Below, in pieces: positions 8,580-17,552 of a DNA stretch of 64,000 nt; the stretch's first letter is position 1, and each line of letters begins with the position of its first letter. The DNA is taken from the NCBI RefSeq assembly GCF_002929225.1, contig NZ_PISM01000014.1, positions 558,001 through 622,000 on the forward strand, written 5' to 3'. The notes below the pieces were generated by a model. That model was given only the letters and a program-made list of their open reading frames with translations, did no database searches and was not told where the DNA came from. A program made the translations under genes and the position numbers. Origin of the DNA: Stutzerimonas kunmingensis (GTDB taxonomy: Bacteria; Pseudomonadota; Gammaproteobacteria; Pseudomonadales; Pseudomonadaceae).

Positions 8580-8765
8580 CTATGCGACAATGCGCGGCTG
8601 AAGTTCGGTAGCCACCCCGCATTCATCCGGCAGCAGGCGCAAACGCCCACCGTTGTCATTCACCTCAAGAATCGCTGGATCGACCAGCTCCCTGTCGGAG
8701 CGAGCTGGACCGCTGAGTATTGGTATCGGATCGGTATCAGCCTGATTCACGCAGCCACACGTCAT
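8580..8765 (-). CDS. Possible small protein, unknown
   Basis: A 61-codon open frame fills part of the 350-base gap between the TonB receptor and ybiT and is not the shadow of any recognised gene. The translation is acidic and plausible for a soluble protein (it contains [12 protein letters not shown] and [10 protein letters not shown]). A possible AAGGG ribosome-binding site lies about 12 bases upstream, overlapping the start region of the divergent ybiT gene. No family is recognised. The rest of the 8428-8779 gap holds only the operator above and no other convincing feature. Confidence 0.35.
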   Translation of the reverse strand: MTCGCVNQADTDPIPILSGPARSDRELVDPAILEVNDNGGRLRLLPDECGVATELQPRIVA

Positions 8766-8779
8766 TGATAGGTACGCCC

Positions 8780-10369
8780 TTGATCTCCACCGCCAACATC
8801 ACCATGCAGTTCGGTGCCAAGCCGCTGTTCGAAAACGTTTCCGTCAAATTCGGCGGTGGCAACCGCTACGGCCTGATCGGCGCCAATGGCTGCGGCAAGT
8901 CGACCTTCATGAAGATTCTCGGTGGCGATCTGGAACCGTCCGCTGGCCAAGTGATGCTCGAGCCGAACGTGCGCCTGGGCAAGCTGCGCCAGGATCAGTT
9001 CGCCTACGAAGAATTCAACGTGATCGACACGGTGATCATGGGCCACGAGGAACTGTGGAAGGTCAAGGCGGAGCGCGACCGCATCTATTCGCTTCCGGAA
9101 ATGAGCGAAGAGGATGGTATGAAAGTCGGCGAACTCGAAGGTGAGTTCGCCGAAATGGACGGCTACACCGCAGAATCCCGTGCCGGCGAACTGCTGCTTG
9201 GCCTGGGTATTCCGCTGGAACAGCACTTCGGCCCGATGAGCGAAGTCGCTCCCGGCTGGAAGCTGCGTGTGCTGCTGGCCCAGGCGCTGTTCTCCGATCC
9301 GGATGTGCTGCTGCTGGACGAACCGACCAACCACCTGGACATCAACACCATCCGCTGGCTGGAAACGATTCTGACGGCGCGTAACAGCACCATGATCATC
9401 ATTTCCCACGACCGCCACTTCCTGAACTCGGTCTGCACCCACATGGCGGACCTGGATTACGGCGAGCTGCGCCTGTTCCCGGGCAACTACGACGAGTACA
9501 TGACCGCGGCGACCCAGTCGCGCGAGCAGCTGCTGTCGGACAACGCCAAGAAGAAGGCGCAGATCGCCGAACTGCAGACCTTCGTCAGCCGCTTCTCGGC
9601 CAACGCCTCCAAGGCCAAGCAGGCCACCAGCCGCGCCAAGCAGATCGACAAGATCCAGCTGGCCGAGGTCAAGCCGTCCAGCCGTATCAGCCCGTTCATT
9701 CGCTTCGAGCAGACCAAGAAGCTGCACCGCCAGGCAGTGACCGTCGAGCGCCTGTCCAAGGGCTTCGACGACAAGGAACTGTTCAAGAACTTCAGCTTCA
9801 CCGTCGAGGCCGGCGAGCGTGTGGCGATCATCGGTCCGAACGGCATCGGCAAGACCACCCTGCTGCGCACCCTGGTTGGCGAACTGACCCCGGACAGCGG
9901 CAGCGTCAAATGGACCGAAAGCGCCGACTACGGCTATTACGCCCAGGACCATGCCCATGACTTCGAGGATGACGTCAGTCTGTTCGACTGGATGAGCCAG
10001 TGGACTCAGGGCGGCGAGCAGCTGGTGCGCGGCACCCTCGGCCGCATGCTGTTCTCCAACGACGAGATCCTCAAGTCGGTCAAGGTCATCTCGGGTGGCG
10101 AACAGGGCCGCATGCTGTTCGGCAAGCTGATCCTGCAGAAGCCCAACGTGCTGGTGATGGACGAACCAACCAACCACCTCGACATGGAATCCATCGAGGC
10201 ACTGAACCTCGCCCTGGAGAACTACCCGGGCACGCTGATCTTCGTCAGCCACGACCGTGAGTTCGTCAGCTCACTGGCGACCCGCATCATCGAGCTGTCG
10301 GAGAACGGCGTGACCGATTTCAGCGGCAGCTACGACGACTACCTGCGCAGCCAGGGCGTAATCGTCTGA
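8780..10369 (+). CDS. ybiT: ABC-F family ATPase, YbiT type
   Basis: A 529-residue ABC-F protein with two ATP-binding cassettes and no membrane domain. The first Walker A is GANGCGKST, with Walker [12 protein letters not shown]; the second is GPNGIGKTT, with [11 protein letters not shown] linker rich in K and Q (about 240-310) joins them. ABC-F proteins act on ribosomes as translation factors, and this subfamily matches YbiT in length and in the [19 protein letters not shown] start. The start is taken as the TTG at 8780, because the family begins at this residue; 20 further in-frame codons lie upstream but look non-coding. Confidence 0.92.
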   Translation: MISTANITMQFGAKPLFENVSVKFGGGNRYGLIGANGCGKSTFMKILGGDLEPSAGQVMLEPNVRLGKLRQDQFAYEEFNVIDTVIMGHEELWKVKAERDRIYSLPEMSEEDGMKVGELEGEFAEMDGYTAESRAGELLLGLGIPLEQHFGPMSEVAPGWKLRVLLAQALFSDPDVLLLDEPTNHLDINTIRWLETILTARNSTMIIISHDRHFLNSVCTHMADLDYGELRLFPGNYDEYMTAATQSREQLLSDNAKKKAQIAELQTFVSRFSANASKAKQATSRAKQIDKIQLAEVKPSSRISPFIRFEQTKKLHRQAVTVERLSKGFDDKELFKNFSFTVEAGERVAIIGPNGIGKTTLLRTLVGELTPDSGSVKWTESADYGYYAQDHAHDFEDDVSLFDWMSQWTQGGEQLVRGTLGRMLFSNDEILKSVKVISGGEQGRMLFGKLILQKPNVLVMDEPTNHLDMESIEALNLALENYPGTLIFVSHDREFVSSLATRIIELSENGVTDFSGSYDDYLRSQGVIV

Positions 10370-10390
10370 TCCTCACCCTGCCCGCGTATC

Positions 10391-10421
10391 GCAGCGCCTC
10401 TTTCTTCGGAGACGGCGCTGC
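10391..10421. terminator. Hairpin between convergent ybiT and hydrolase genes
   Basis: GCAGCGCC and GGCGCTGC form a perfect 8-bp stem in the gap between two convergent genes. There is no clear uridine run, so it is a weak candidate for a bidirectional terminator. Confidence 0.4.
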
Positions 10422-10462
10422 AGACTCATAGACAACGCCTCAGCAACTCGCCGTGCCACGCA

Positions 10463-11422
10463 TCAGCTGGCAAAGCGGCGGGCAAGGAAGTCCAGTAGCA
10501 GCGTATTCACCCTCCCCGCCTGTTCGTTCTGAATCCAGTGGCCACACGGCGCCAGTTCGTGCCGCTCCATATCTGGCACCCATTCCGGCATCTTCTTCAG
10601 CGTATAGGCCTCGAGCTCACCAACCGGGTCATGGTCGCCGATCAGAAACATGGTCGGCTGCGTGATCTTGCGCCCCTGCAGCGGCTCGGTAACCTGCCAG
10701 TTGCGTTCGAAGTTGCGATACCAGTTCAGCGCCCCGCGAAAACCGTGCTCGGCGAACGTCTGCCGATACACCGCCAGATCGTCTTCTGAGCACCAGTCGG
10801 GCAACGGCCCCGGCTGCATGTCGTCCTCGAACAAGGTGCCGTCGGCAGGCTTGTTCTGCAGCAACAGGTTCCTTTCCTGGTAATACATCAACAGGCGCAG
10901 GGTACGATCAATGTCGGCATCCAGTTCACGCTCGGCGCGACCGGGCTGCTGGAAATAGAGGATGTAGTTGAATCGATCACCGCTGGCTTCGCGCATGATT
11001 TCGGTCGCAGGCCGCCGCGGTCTTCCGGCGAAGGGCACCGACATGGTCACCAGCGCGGTGACCCGCTCCGGCTCCAGCAACGCGAGATACCAGGCGACCA
11101 TTGCGCCCCAGTCGTGCCCGATTAGCGCCACCTGCCGGTGACCGAAATGATCCATGGCCGCACGAACGTCCCCACACAGCGTCAGCACATCGTAGGCCGA
11201 GACGTCCACTGGCGCGCTGCTGAGCCCGTAGCCACGCATCTCGGGAACGAACACGCGATAACCAGCCGCCACCAGTGAATCGATCTGATTGCGCCAGGAA
11301 TACCAACACTCGGGGAAGCCATGCAGCAGCCAAACAGGCCTGCCCTCTTCGGGTCCGGCGCTATAAAGGCTGAGGGATATACCGTTCAGGTCGAGCTGGA
11401 AATGGTCCGCAGTACTGTTCAT
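10463..11422 (-). CDS. Alpha/beta hydrolase, epoxide-hydrolase-like
   Basis: A 319-residue alpha/beta-hydrolase. It has the epoxide-hydrolase oxyanion motif HGFPE (34-38), the nucleophile elbow GHDWG with Asp104, a lid region around 140-220 that includes a tyrosine-rich stretch (RLLMYYQERN, ALNWYRNFERNW), and the C-terminal catalytic histidine in CGHWIQNEQ. An aspartate nucleophile is used by epoxide hydrolases and haloalkane dehalogenases; the HGFPE motif favours the first. Substrate unknown. The ribosome-binding site is buried in a 9-bp hairpin directly before the ATG. It lies 93 bases downstream of uppP on the same strand. Confidence 0.85.
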   Translation of the reverse strand: MNSTADHFQLDLNGISLSLYSAGPEEGRPVWLLHGFPECWYSWRNQIDSLVAAGYRVFVPEMRGYGLSSAPVDVSAYDVLTLCGDVRAAMDHFGHRQVALIGHDWGAMVAWYLALLEPERVTALVTMSVPFAGRPRRPATEIMREASGDRFNYILYFQQPGRAERELDADIDRTLRLLMYYQERNLLLQNKPADGTLFEDDMQPGPLPDWCSEDDLAVYRQTFAEHGFRGALNWYRNFERNWQVTEPLQGRKITQPTMFLIGDHDPVGELEAYTLKKMPEWVPDMERHELAPCGHWIQNEQAGRVNTLLLDFLARRFAS

Positions 11423-11445
11423 GAGGCCTCCTGACTGGAGGCCTC
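11423..11445 (-). promoter_or_regulatory. Hairpin enclosing the ribosome-binding site of the hydrolase gene
   Basis: On the minus strand GAGGCCTCC AGTCA GGAGGCCTC is immediately followed by the ATG at 11422. The stem is a perfect 9 bp, and its 3' arm carries the GGAGG Shine-Dalgarno sequence. Folded, it would block ribosome entry. It could also act as the 3' end of uppP mRNA, although it lacks a uridine run. Confidence 0.6.
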
Positions 11446-11515
11446 ACTATGGCAAAGCCAGGCGCGCGTGTGCGCTGTATCAGCAGGGCGAAGGCCGCGA
11501 CATCCCGCCGATGGA

Positions 11516-12346
11516 TCAGCCCTGGGCGCTGGCCCAGTCGATCAGCCCGAACTGCCAGGTAGCCAGAATCAGCAGGCCGAAGCCGATCCGGTACCAGGCG
11601 AACGCCGCGTAGCTGTGATTGCCGATGAACTTGAGCAGCGCCCGCACGGCAAGCATCGCGAAGATGAACGAGGTGACGAATCCGACCGCGAACACGGCGA
11701 AATCGCCCGGCTGAAAGAGCTCGCGGTACTTGTAGCCGGAGTACACCGCCGCGCCGACCATGGTCGGCATGGCCAGAAAGAACGAGAACTCGGTAGCCGC
11801 CTTGCGCGACAGGCCGAACAGCAGGCCGCCAATGATGGTCGACCCCGACCGCGAGGTGCCGGGCACCAGTGCCAGGCACTGGGCGAAGCCGACTTTCAGT
11901 GCCAATGCCCAGTTCATGTCGTCAACGGTTTCGGCACGAATGGTGTGATCACGCCGTTCGGCCCAGAGCATCACGACACCGCCGATCACCAGCGCGGTGG
12001 CTACGGTGATGGGGTTGAACAGGTATTCGTGGATCAGGTCGGCAAAAGCGACACCGAGGACAACTGCAGGCATGAAGGCGATCAGCAGGTTCAAGGTGAA
12101 CTTTTGTGCCTGAGACTCCTTGGGCAGGCCAATCACTACGTCCAGGATCTTGCGCCGATACTCCCAGATCACCGCGAGAATTGCCCCGAGCTGAATGATG
12201 ATGTTGAAGGCCAGCGCCCGCTCGCCACCAAAACCGATCAGGTCCGCAACAATGATCTGGTGACCGGTACTGGATACCGGCAGAAACTCGGTTACACCCT
12301 CGACCACGCCCAGAATCAACGCCTGAATCGCAACCCAAAGATCCAT
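11516..12346 (-). CDS. uppP: Undecaprenyl-diphosphate phosphatase
   Basis: A 276-residue BacA/UppP-family integral membrane enzyme that dephosphorylates undecaprenyl pyrophosphate to recycle the lipid carrier for peptidoglycan and other envelope polymers; it can give bacitracin tolerance. Both signature motifs are present: [17 protein letters not shown] near residues 13-29 and [10 protein letters not shown] near 165-175. Eight or so hydrophobic segments follow the usual pattern, and length is normal (E. coli 273). It starts 262 bases from the divergent chemoreceptor gene. Confidence 0.96.
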   Translation of the reverse strand: MDLWVAIQALILGVVEGVTEFLPVSSTGHQIIVADLIGFGGERALAFNIIIQLGAILAVIWEYRRKILDVVIGLPKESQAQKFTLNLLIAFMPAVVLGVAFADLIHEYLFNPITVATALVIGGVVMLWAERRDHTIRAETVDDMNWALALKVGFAQCLALVPGTSRSGSTIIGGLLFGLSRKAATEFSFFLAMPTMVGAAVYSGYKYRELFQPGDFAVFAVGFVTSFIFAMLAVRALLKFIGNHSYAAFAWYRIGFGLLILATWQFGLIDWASAQG

Positions 12347-12608
12347 CTATTCCCCTAAAGCGATGCAGCCCATCGCGACTCAATGCAACCAAGGTATATG
12401 TCAGAAAGCCATCTGGCCGGCTGTTCTGACTCGTTCGAGAGAACTAAATTCCTCTGCAAACGAAACGGGGCTCATTTTTAGCCACGGGCGGCCGAAAAGC
12501 TATACAGGGTGCCGCGAAACGACCGCATTCAGAAGGTCGACAGCGGCGCGACAGACCCACCGATCAGCCAGAACAAAACGATAAGAAAGTCCATCAGGAG
12601 CCCTATTC

Positions 12609-14252
12609 ATGAATCTGCTGCGCAACGTTCCCATTAGCAAGCGCCTCTGGCTGATCCCCGTGGTCGCCGTCGTCATGCTGTTCATCCTCGGCATGCTGAT
12701 GATTCAGCAGGTCCGCTCCGATTTGTATCGTGGCAAGCAGGAGGCAACTCGGAACATAGTCGAGGCTGCATCCGGCGTGCTCGAGTACTACCGGGCACAG
12801 GAGACCAGTGGCGCCATGACCACGAGTGAAGCCTAGAAGGCGGCCATGGAGCAGATCCGCCTGCTGCGCTACGACGGTCAGGACTATTACTGGATCAACG
12901 ACCTCGGCCCGACCATGATCATGCATCCGATGCATCCGATGCAGCCGAAGCTGGACGACCAGGACCTGTCGAAGATCAAGGATCCGGAAGGCAAGGAACT
13001 GTTCAACGAGATGGTCAAGATCGCCCAGCGGGACGGGGCTGGTCTGGTCGACTACATGTGGGTTAAGCCCGGTGAGGCAGATCCGGTGCCGAAGATCTCC
13101 TACGTGCAGTTGTTCAAGCCTTGGGGCTGGATCATCGGCTCGGGCATCTACGTGGACGATGTCGAACAGGAATTCTGGAACTATCTGACTCGTTTCTCCC
13201 TGATCGGCCTGTTTATCTCGGCAATCATGGCCGTGCTGGTGGCGATCCTGATCCGCAGCATCGTGCGCCCCCTACGCCACACCATGTCGGCGATGGCGAA
13301 TATCGCCAGTGGCGAAGCCGATCTGACGCGTACTCTGGATGTATCCGGCAACGACGAGCTGAGCACCCTTGGCCGTGACTTCAACCGCTTCACCCAGAAA
13401 CTGCGCACCGTGGTCGGTCAGCTGTTCGAGACAGCCGGCGCGCTGGACCAATCCTCCCGTTCGCTGAGCCAGCTTTCCGGTCAGGCCCATGAGCAGAGCC
13501 AGCAGCAGATGCTGCAAATGGAGCAGGTCGCCACCGCCGTCAACGAAGTCACCTACGCCGTACAGGAAGTCGCGAAGAACGCCGAGCATGCCTCCAGCGA
13601 AGTCGGCAACGCCGAAAATCAGGCGGGCCAGGGTCAGCGCAATATCGAAACGAGCCTGCAGCAGATCGACGAGCTTTCCGCGACCATCGGCCAGGCCGTC
13701 GACGTGATTCAGTCACTGGCTGATGAAACCACCAAGATCGGTTCGGTACTGGAAGTGATCGGCTCGATCGCCGAGCAGACCAACCTGCTCGCACTCAATG
13801 CCGCGATCGAAGCTGCCCGAGCCGGTGAACAGGGCCGCGGTTTCGCCGTGGTGGCCGACGAGGTTCGTCTGCTGGCGCAGCGTACGCAACAATCGACTGC
13901 CGAGATACATAGCATGATCGAACGCCTGCAGAAGAACTCCGGCGCTGCGGTAAACGTGATCATGGAAAGCAATCGCGCCTCCCAGCTCACCGTAGAGCAA
14001 GCCAGCCAGGCCGGCGAGAGCCTTGGCGAAATTGCCCAGGCGCTGCGCAACCTCTCAGGCCTGAACGCATCAATCGCCAGTGCCACGCTACAACAGTCCC
14101 ACGTGGTCGAGGACATCAACCAGAACGTGACCCAGGCGGCCGGGCTGGCGCAGGAAAGCACCCTGGCTGCCGAGCAGTCCAGTGAAGCTGGTAAGCGCCT
14201 TGGCGAACTCGCCGATCAGCTGAATCGTCTGCTGAGCCAGTTCAAGGTCTGA
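12609..14252 (+). pseudogene. Methyl-accepting chemotaxis protein interrupted by an in-frame TAG
   Basis: The frame from the ATG at 12609 encodes a complete chemoreceptor of 547 codons except for a TAG at 12834-12836 (codon 76). Before the stop are the cytoplasmic start and first transmembrane helix (WLIPVVAVVMLFILGMLMI). After it come the rest of a single-Cache (sCache_2) periplasmic domain ([10 protein letters not shown], then [16 protein letters not shown]), a second membrane helix near 13200-13270, a HAMP domain and the signalling domain. The signalling hairpin tip is intact ([34 protein letters not shown]). A CAG to TAG change would explain it. An ATG at 12846 preceded by AGAAGG could allow a truncated product with only one membrane helix. 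It may be a young pseudogene, an amber-suppressed gene or a sequence error. Confidence 0.85.
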
Positions 14253-14364
14253 TAAACCCTCTGCCTGCGGCCCGCCAGATGAGCAGGCCGCAGGCACTTC
14301 GACGAAGCAGGCGCCCCGCCCCACGCTCCATCGCGGAGCACGCCCTTAGAGATTCGATACATTT

Positions 14365-14399
14365 CCCGTCGCGACAGGTTGTCGCACGGGATTTTTTTT
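14365..14399 (+). terminator. Rho-independent terminator downstream of the chemoreceptor
   Basis: CCCGT-GCGACA pairs with TGTCGC-ACGGG (one bulged C, loop GGT) and is followed by eight T. It lies about 110 bases after the chemoreceptor stop. The remaining sequence up to 14655 contains no gene that I can support. Confidence 0.85.
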
Positions 14400-14655
14400 G
14401 CGTCCCGCGCCGATTCCCTCACGCTGCGCATGCCGTTGCGAAGTTCTTCAATATTTACAGGGAGTTAGCTCAAACGTACTAAGCCGACTCGGCCAGGCGT
14501 CAACGTTATACTTTTGGCTAATTGCAAAGCCCTTCAAATTTTTTCGAACTCGCATGTGACTCGTCAGTCCTCTGGGTACATCAACTGCAATGTAAGGCCA
14601 ACGCCAACGAGCTTGGCTGCAGGTATTTTGGGTATCACACAGAGAGACATGCCCC

Positions 14656-14925
14656 ATGCACACCCCGCTGCGTATCAATGAAGCCCTTTTGATCACCGAC
14701 CGCGCGTTCAAGCCCTTCCAGTGCGTTGCCTGGACGCTGCCCGAAGGAAACGGTGAAGTCAGCATCACCGTCGTCGACCGCGACGAGGCCCGTCTGCTAG
14801 GCCGCTGCAAGATGTCCAGCAGCGTGTTCACCGATCCCGTGAAGCTCGGCGAAACCCTGGAACAGACTCGCGCACAGCTGAGCCGCGACGGCGCGCATCT
14901 GTCGCCCTGGCACATGCCAGAGTAA
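14656..14925 (+). CDS. Small conserved-looking protein, unknown
   Basis: An 89-residue protein with no recognised domain. It has a strand-rich, soluble composition (VAWTLPEGNGEVSITVVDRDEARLLG appears to be a run of beta strands), one cysteine, no signal peptide and no membrane segment. Codon use matches neighbouring genes, with G or C at most third positions. A GAGAGA ribosome-binding site lies about 10 bases upstream. It is a single-gene unit, with a good terminator on each side (14365-14399 and 14944-14975). Function unknown. Confidence 0.75.
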   Translation: MHTPLRINEALLITDRAFKPFQCVAWTLPEGNGEVSITVVDRDEARLLGRCKMSSSVFTDPVKLGETLEQTRAQLSRDGAHLSPWHMPE

Positions 14926-14943
14926 CCATGGCTTGCAACGAAC

Positions 14944-14975
14944 AAAGGCCTGCGGCGGTGCCCCAGGCCTTTTTT
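14944..14975 (+). terminator. Rho-independent terminator
   Basis: AAAGGCCTG and CAGGCCTTT form a perfect 9-bp stem followed by a T run, 19 bases after the stop of the 89-residue gene. Confidence 0.85.
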
Positions 14976-15066
14976 CATGCCCCGAATTCGGCTACGCCAA
15001 CTGCTCTACTGATCCATTCGCGTGTTTAACGGTCCTAAACAACAACACGTGAAACAGGAGAAGCTC

Positions 15067-15348
15067 ATGAAAGGTGCAGAAGCGTACGTCAACGATCAAT
15101 GGCAAAGCTGCGGCCTCGCCGACCTTGCGCAAGAGCCGGGCGCCCATACCGTCACACTGCACTTCATCGTGCCGCGAGATGCCCAGATGCCGGGCCTGAT
15201 CACGCATATAGGCGAAATCGCACAGCGGCACCTGAGCGATTTCTATGACGGTCGAGCCGTCAGCCACAAGCCCGCAACCGGCTCGGTGGTGGGCGACGGC
15301 AGCGGTGACGGAATCAACCTGGAATTCGAGATAGCAGCCGCGCATTGA
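15067..15348 (+). CDS. Small protein, unknown
   Basis: A 93-residue protein starting at the ATG at 15067, chosen because CAGGAG stands 8 bases upstream; an open frame begins earlier at 15022. No family is recognised. The middle contains VTLHFIVPRDAQMPGLITHIGEIAQRHL, followed by a glycine-rich segment (VVGDGSGDGINLEFEIA). It is soluble, with no signal peptide. It sits 74 bases before the yetF-like gene and may be co-transcribed with it. Function unknown. Confidence 0.7.
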   Translation: MKGAEAYVNDQWQSCGLADLAQEPGAHTVTLHFIVPRDAQMPGLITHIGEIAQRHLSDFYDGRAVSHKPATGSVVGDGSGDGINLEFEIAAAH

Positions 15349-15422
15349 CCCTGGTGGACGTCGGCGTCAGCCAAAGCCGAGCTTGAAGAAATCGCACCGA
15401 ATGCCTGGAAGGACGATTCAAG

Positions 15423-16115
15423 ATGACCCCCTTTGACATGCAGCGCATGCTTCTGCACGAATTTCCCTTGATGTTCGTCGCCGAAGTGGCGCTGCGGGCA
15501 CTGCTGGCCTTCGTTGCCGTATTCGTCTTTCTCAAGGTCAGCGGCCGTCGCGGCATTCGCCAGCTTTCGGTGTTCGAGCTGGTGATTATCCTGACCCTCG
15601 GCTCCGCCGCGGGCGACGTTTCATTCTACGAAGACGTGCCGTTGCTGCCGGTCGCAGCGGTGTTCGCCACCCTGCTGGCGCTGTACCGCCTCACGGTGTT
15701 CTTCATGAATCGCAGCCCGCGATTCGAAGCCTGGCTCGAAGGCCGTCCCGTCACCATCATTCGCGATGGCATCTATGAGCTGCGCAGCCTCGACAGCCTG
15801 AACATTTCTGCCGATGAATTCTTCATGGAGCTGCGCCAGCAAGGGGTCGAGCACCTCGGCCAGGTAAGGCTCGGCATTCTCGAGAACGATGGCAACGTCA
15901 GCCTGTTCTTCCATGAAGACCATGCGGTACGCCCTGGATTGTCCGTCCTCCCGCCGGAATACCGGCCGGTCTTCCGCCAGGTGCCGGCGGCCGGCATGTA
16001 CGCCTGCAGCCGCTGCGGTTTTCCCCAGGCGCTGGAGAGCCAGCAAAGCCAACAATGCCCGCGGTGTTCCAATCCAACCTGGTCGAAGGCGCTTTCCACA
16101 CAGAGATCGCGCTGA
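15423..16115 (+). CDS. YetF/DUF421-family membrane protein with C-terminal zinc ribbon
   Basis: A 230-residue protein. Residues 15-95 hold three transmembrane helices with the family motif KVSGRRGIRQLSVFELVIILTLGSAAGD, followed by the cytoplasmic DUF421 domain (about 100-180: GRPVTIIRDG and ADEFFMELRQQGV). An extra tail carries two CxxC pairs (Cys195/198 and Cys212/215), a zinc-ribbon pattern that ordinary YetF proteins lack. The family is often linked to envelope stress or spore germination in Bacillus, but its biochemical role is unclear. A GGAAGGA site precedes the start. The zinc tail suggests metal- or nucleic-acid-dependent regulation, which is inference. Confidence 0.85.
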   Translation: MTPFDMQRMLLHEFPLMFVAEVALRALLAFVAVFVFLKVSGRRGIRQLSVFELVIILTLGSAAGDVSFYEDVPLLPVAAVFATLLALYRLTVFFMNRSPRFEAWLEGRPVTIIRDGIYELRSLDSLNISADEFFMELRQQGVEHLGQVRLGILENDGNVSLFFHEDHAVRPGLSVLPPEYRPVFRQVPAAGMYACSRCGFPQALESQQSQQCPRCSNPTWSKALSTQRSR

Positions 16116-16217
16116 TACACGGTCAGAACCGCCATCCTGCTGGCCGGTCAGTTGTTAGAGGCGCCGGAATTCGCTTCCTGGATACGCCTTCTCTACTCAC
16201 TGCAGCAGGAGCACACC

Positions 16218-16382
16218 ATGCTTGGCGACTATTCATCGATCAACGACCACCTCGACACCGCGCGCAAACATGCCGATCAGGCTGAAACCGAAGCCAAACC
16301 CGAGCTCTATCGCGAAGCCATCGACGAGCTGGTCGCAGCCATTCGATTGCTGATGCGCAACAGCAACGAAAAGGATAGTTGA
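16218..16382 (+). CDS. Small acidic helical protein, unknown
   Basis: A 54-residue protein beginning at the ATG at 16218 with CAGGAG upstream; a longer frame from 16152 has no ribosome-binding site. The sequence is charged and helical (DTARKHADQAETEAKPELYREAIDEL is amphipathic), has no cysteine and ends in SNEKDS. No domain is recognised. It sits between the yetF-like gene and topoisomerase IB, followed by a perfect hairpin, so it probably forms its own short transcript or the end of the yetF transcript. Confidence 0.6.
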   Translation: MLGDYSSINDHLDTARKHADQAETEAKPELYREAIDELVAAIRLLMRNSNEKDS

Positions 16383-16390
16383 GCCCATCC

Positions 16391-16422
16391 AAAAGCCTCG
16401 CCGGTAGCTACCCCGGCGAGGC
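16391..16422. terminator. Hairpin after the 54-residue gene
   Basis: GCCTCGCCGG and CCGGCGAGGC form a perfect 10-bp stem with an 8-base loop, preceded by AAAA. It has no T run, so termination is uncertain. Confidence 0.5.
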
Positions 16423-16442
16423 CATAGCGGGAACGGTCATAC

Positions 16443-17552
16443 ATGCGCAACGACACCCTGATGGACGACCCGGTGCCCCTGGCCGAGGGCACTCGCCCTG
16501 TTCCTGCCGATGAGACCGGCGACACCGGTACGCTGCTGTGCCCAACACTGCCGCCGGACCTGCATTACGTCGATGATTCCCAGCCAGGCATCCGCCGCAG
16601 GCGACTGCGCGGCAAGTTCGTCTACTTCGAGCCGAACGGCGAGCGCATTCGCGACGAGGAGGAAATTCGTCGCATCAACAAGCTGGCGATTCCACCCGCT
16701 TATCGTGACGTATGGATATGCCCGGATGCTCAAGGGCATCTTCAGGCGACCGGGCGCGACGCCCGTGGACGCAAGCAATACCGCTATCACACGCGTTGGA
16801 GAGAGATTCGCGACAGCGACAAGTACGAACGAATGCTCGAGTTCGGTGAAGCCTTGCCGAAACTGCGCCGCGATCTGGAAAAACACCTGGCTAGACCCGG
16901 CATGGCGCGTGAGAAGGTCATGGCCCTGGTGGTCATGTTGCTGGAGTCGACCCTGATCCGGATCGGCAACTCGCGCTATGCGAGGGACAACCGATCCTAC
17001 GGGCTGACGACCCTGCGTACGCGTCACGTGGATGTCAAAGGAACCTCGATCCGCTTCCACTTTCGAGGCAAGAGCGGCGTGGAGCACGAAGTCACCCTGC
17101 GCGACCGTCGGCTGGCCAGGCTGATGCGCAGCTGCATGGAGCTGCCGGGCCAGCAGCTGTTTCAGTACCTGGATGAAGATGGTCAGCGCCGCGCGGTCAG
17201 CTCCAACGACGTGAACCTTTATCTTCGCGAGATGACCGGCCGCGACTTCACTGCCAAGGACTATCGCACCTGGGCCGGAAGCGCGCTGGCACTGGAACGG
17301 CTACGCAAGCTGGACGCATCCACGGAAGCCGTCGCCAAGCAGAATCTGGTCGAGACGGTGAAGCAGGTCGCCAGCCAGCTGGGCAACACCCCTGCGGTCT
17401 GCCGCCAGTGCTACATCCACCCGGCGATTCTGCAAGCCTTCAGCGCAGGCGAGCTGGCTGATCTGCGCGCAGCGCGCAAACGGAAGTGGCTCAGCGCCGA
17501 AGAGGTCGCGTTGCTGGCTTTTCTCCGCAAAGCGGCGGGGCTGAAGCGCTAG
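16443..17552 (+). CDS. DNA topoisomerase IB (poxvirus/bacterial type)
   Basis: A 369-residue type IB topoisomerase, which relaxes supercoils through a 3'-phosphotyrosyl intermediate. The N-terminal domain (about 35-110) has the family sequence RRRLRGKFVYFEPNGERI and INKLAIPPAYRDVWICP. The catalytic domain shows the R-K-R-H type residues (ALVVMLLESTLIRIGNSRYA, FHFRGKSGVEH, DYRTWAGS) and the C-terminal GNTPAVCRQCYIHP, whose Tyr is the nucleophile. Length fits the bacterial family. It ends overlapping the convergent diguanylate cyclase gene by 4 bases. Confidence 0.93.
   Translation: MRNDTLMDDPVPLAEGTRPVPADETGDTGTLLCPTLPPDLHYVDDSQPGIRRRRLRGKFVYFEPNGERIRDEEEIRRINKLAIPPAYRDVWICPDAQGHLQATGRDARGRKQYRYHTRWREIRDSDKYERMLEFGEALPKLRRDLEKHLARPGMAREKVMALVVMLLESTLIRIGNSRYARDNRSYGLTTLRTRHVDVKGTSIRFHFRGKSGVEHEVTLRDRRLARLMRSCMELPGQQLFQYLDEDGQRRAVSSNDVNLYLREMTGRDFTAKDYRTWAGSALALERLRKLDASTEAVAKQNLVETVKQVASQLGNTPAVCRQCYIHPAILQAFSAGELADLRAARKRKWLSAEEVALLAFLRKAAGLKR

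Noticed and set aside
8762..10252. A 496-codon minus frame opposite ybiT
   Set aside because: Shadow of the ABC-F gene; no domain and no ribosome-binding site.
12347..12608. FliA (sigma-28) promoter for the chemoreceptor
   Set aside because: A TAAA is present near 12445 but no GCCGATAA-like -10 at the correct spacing.
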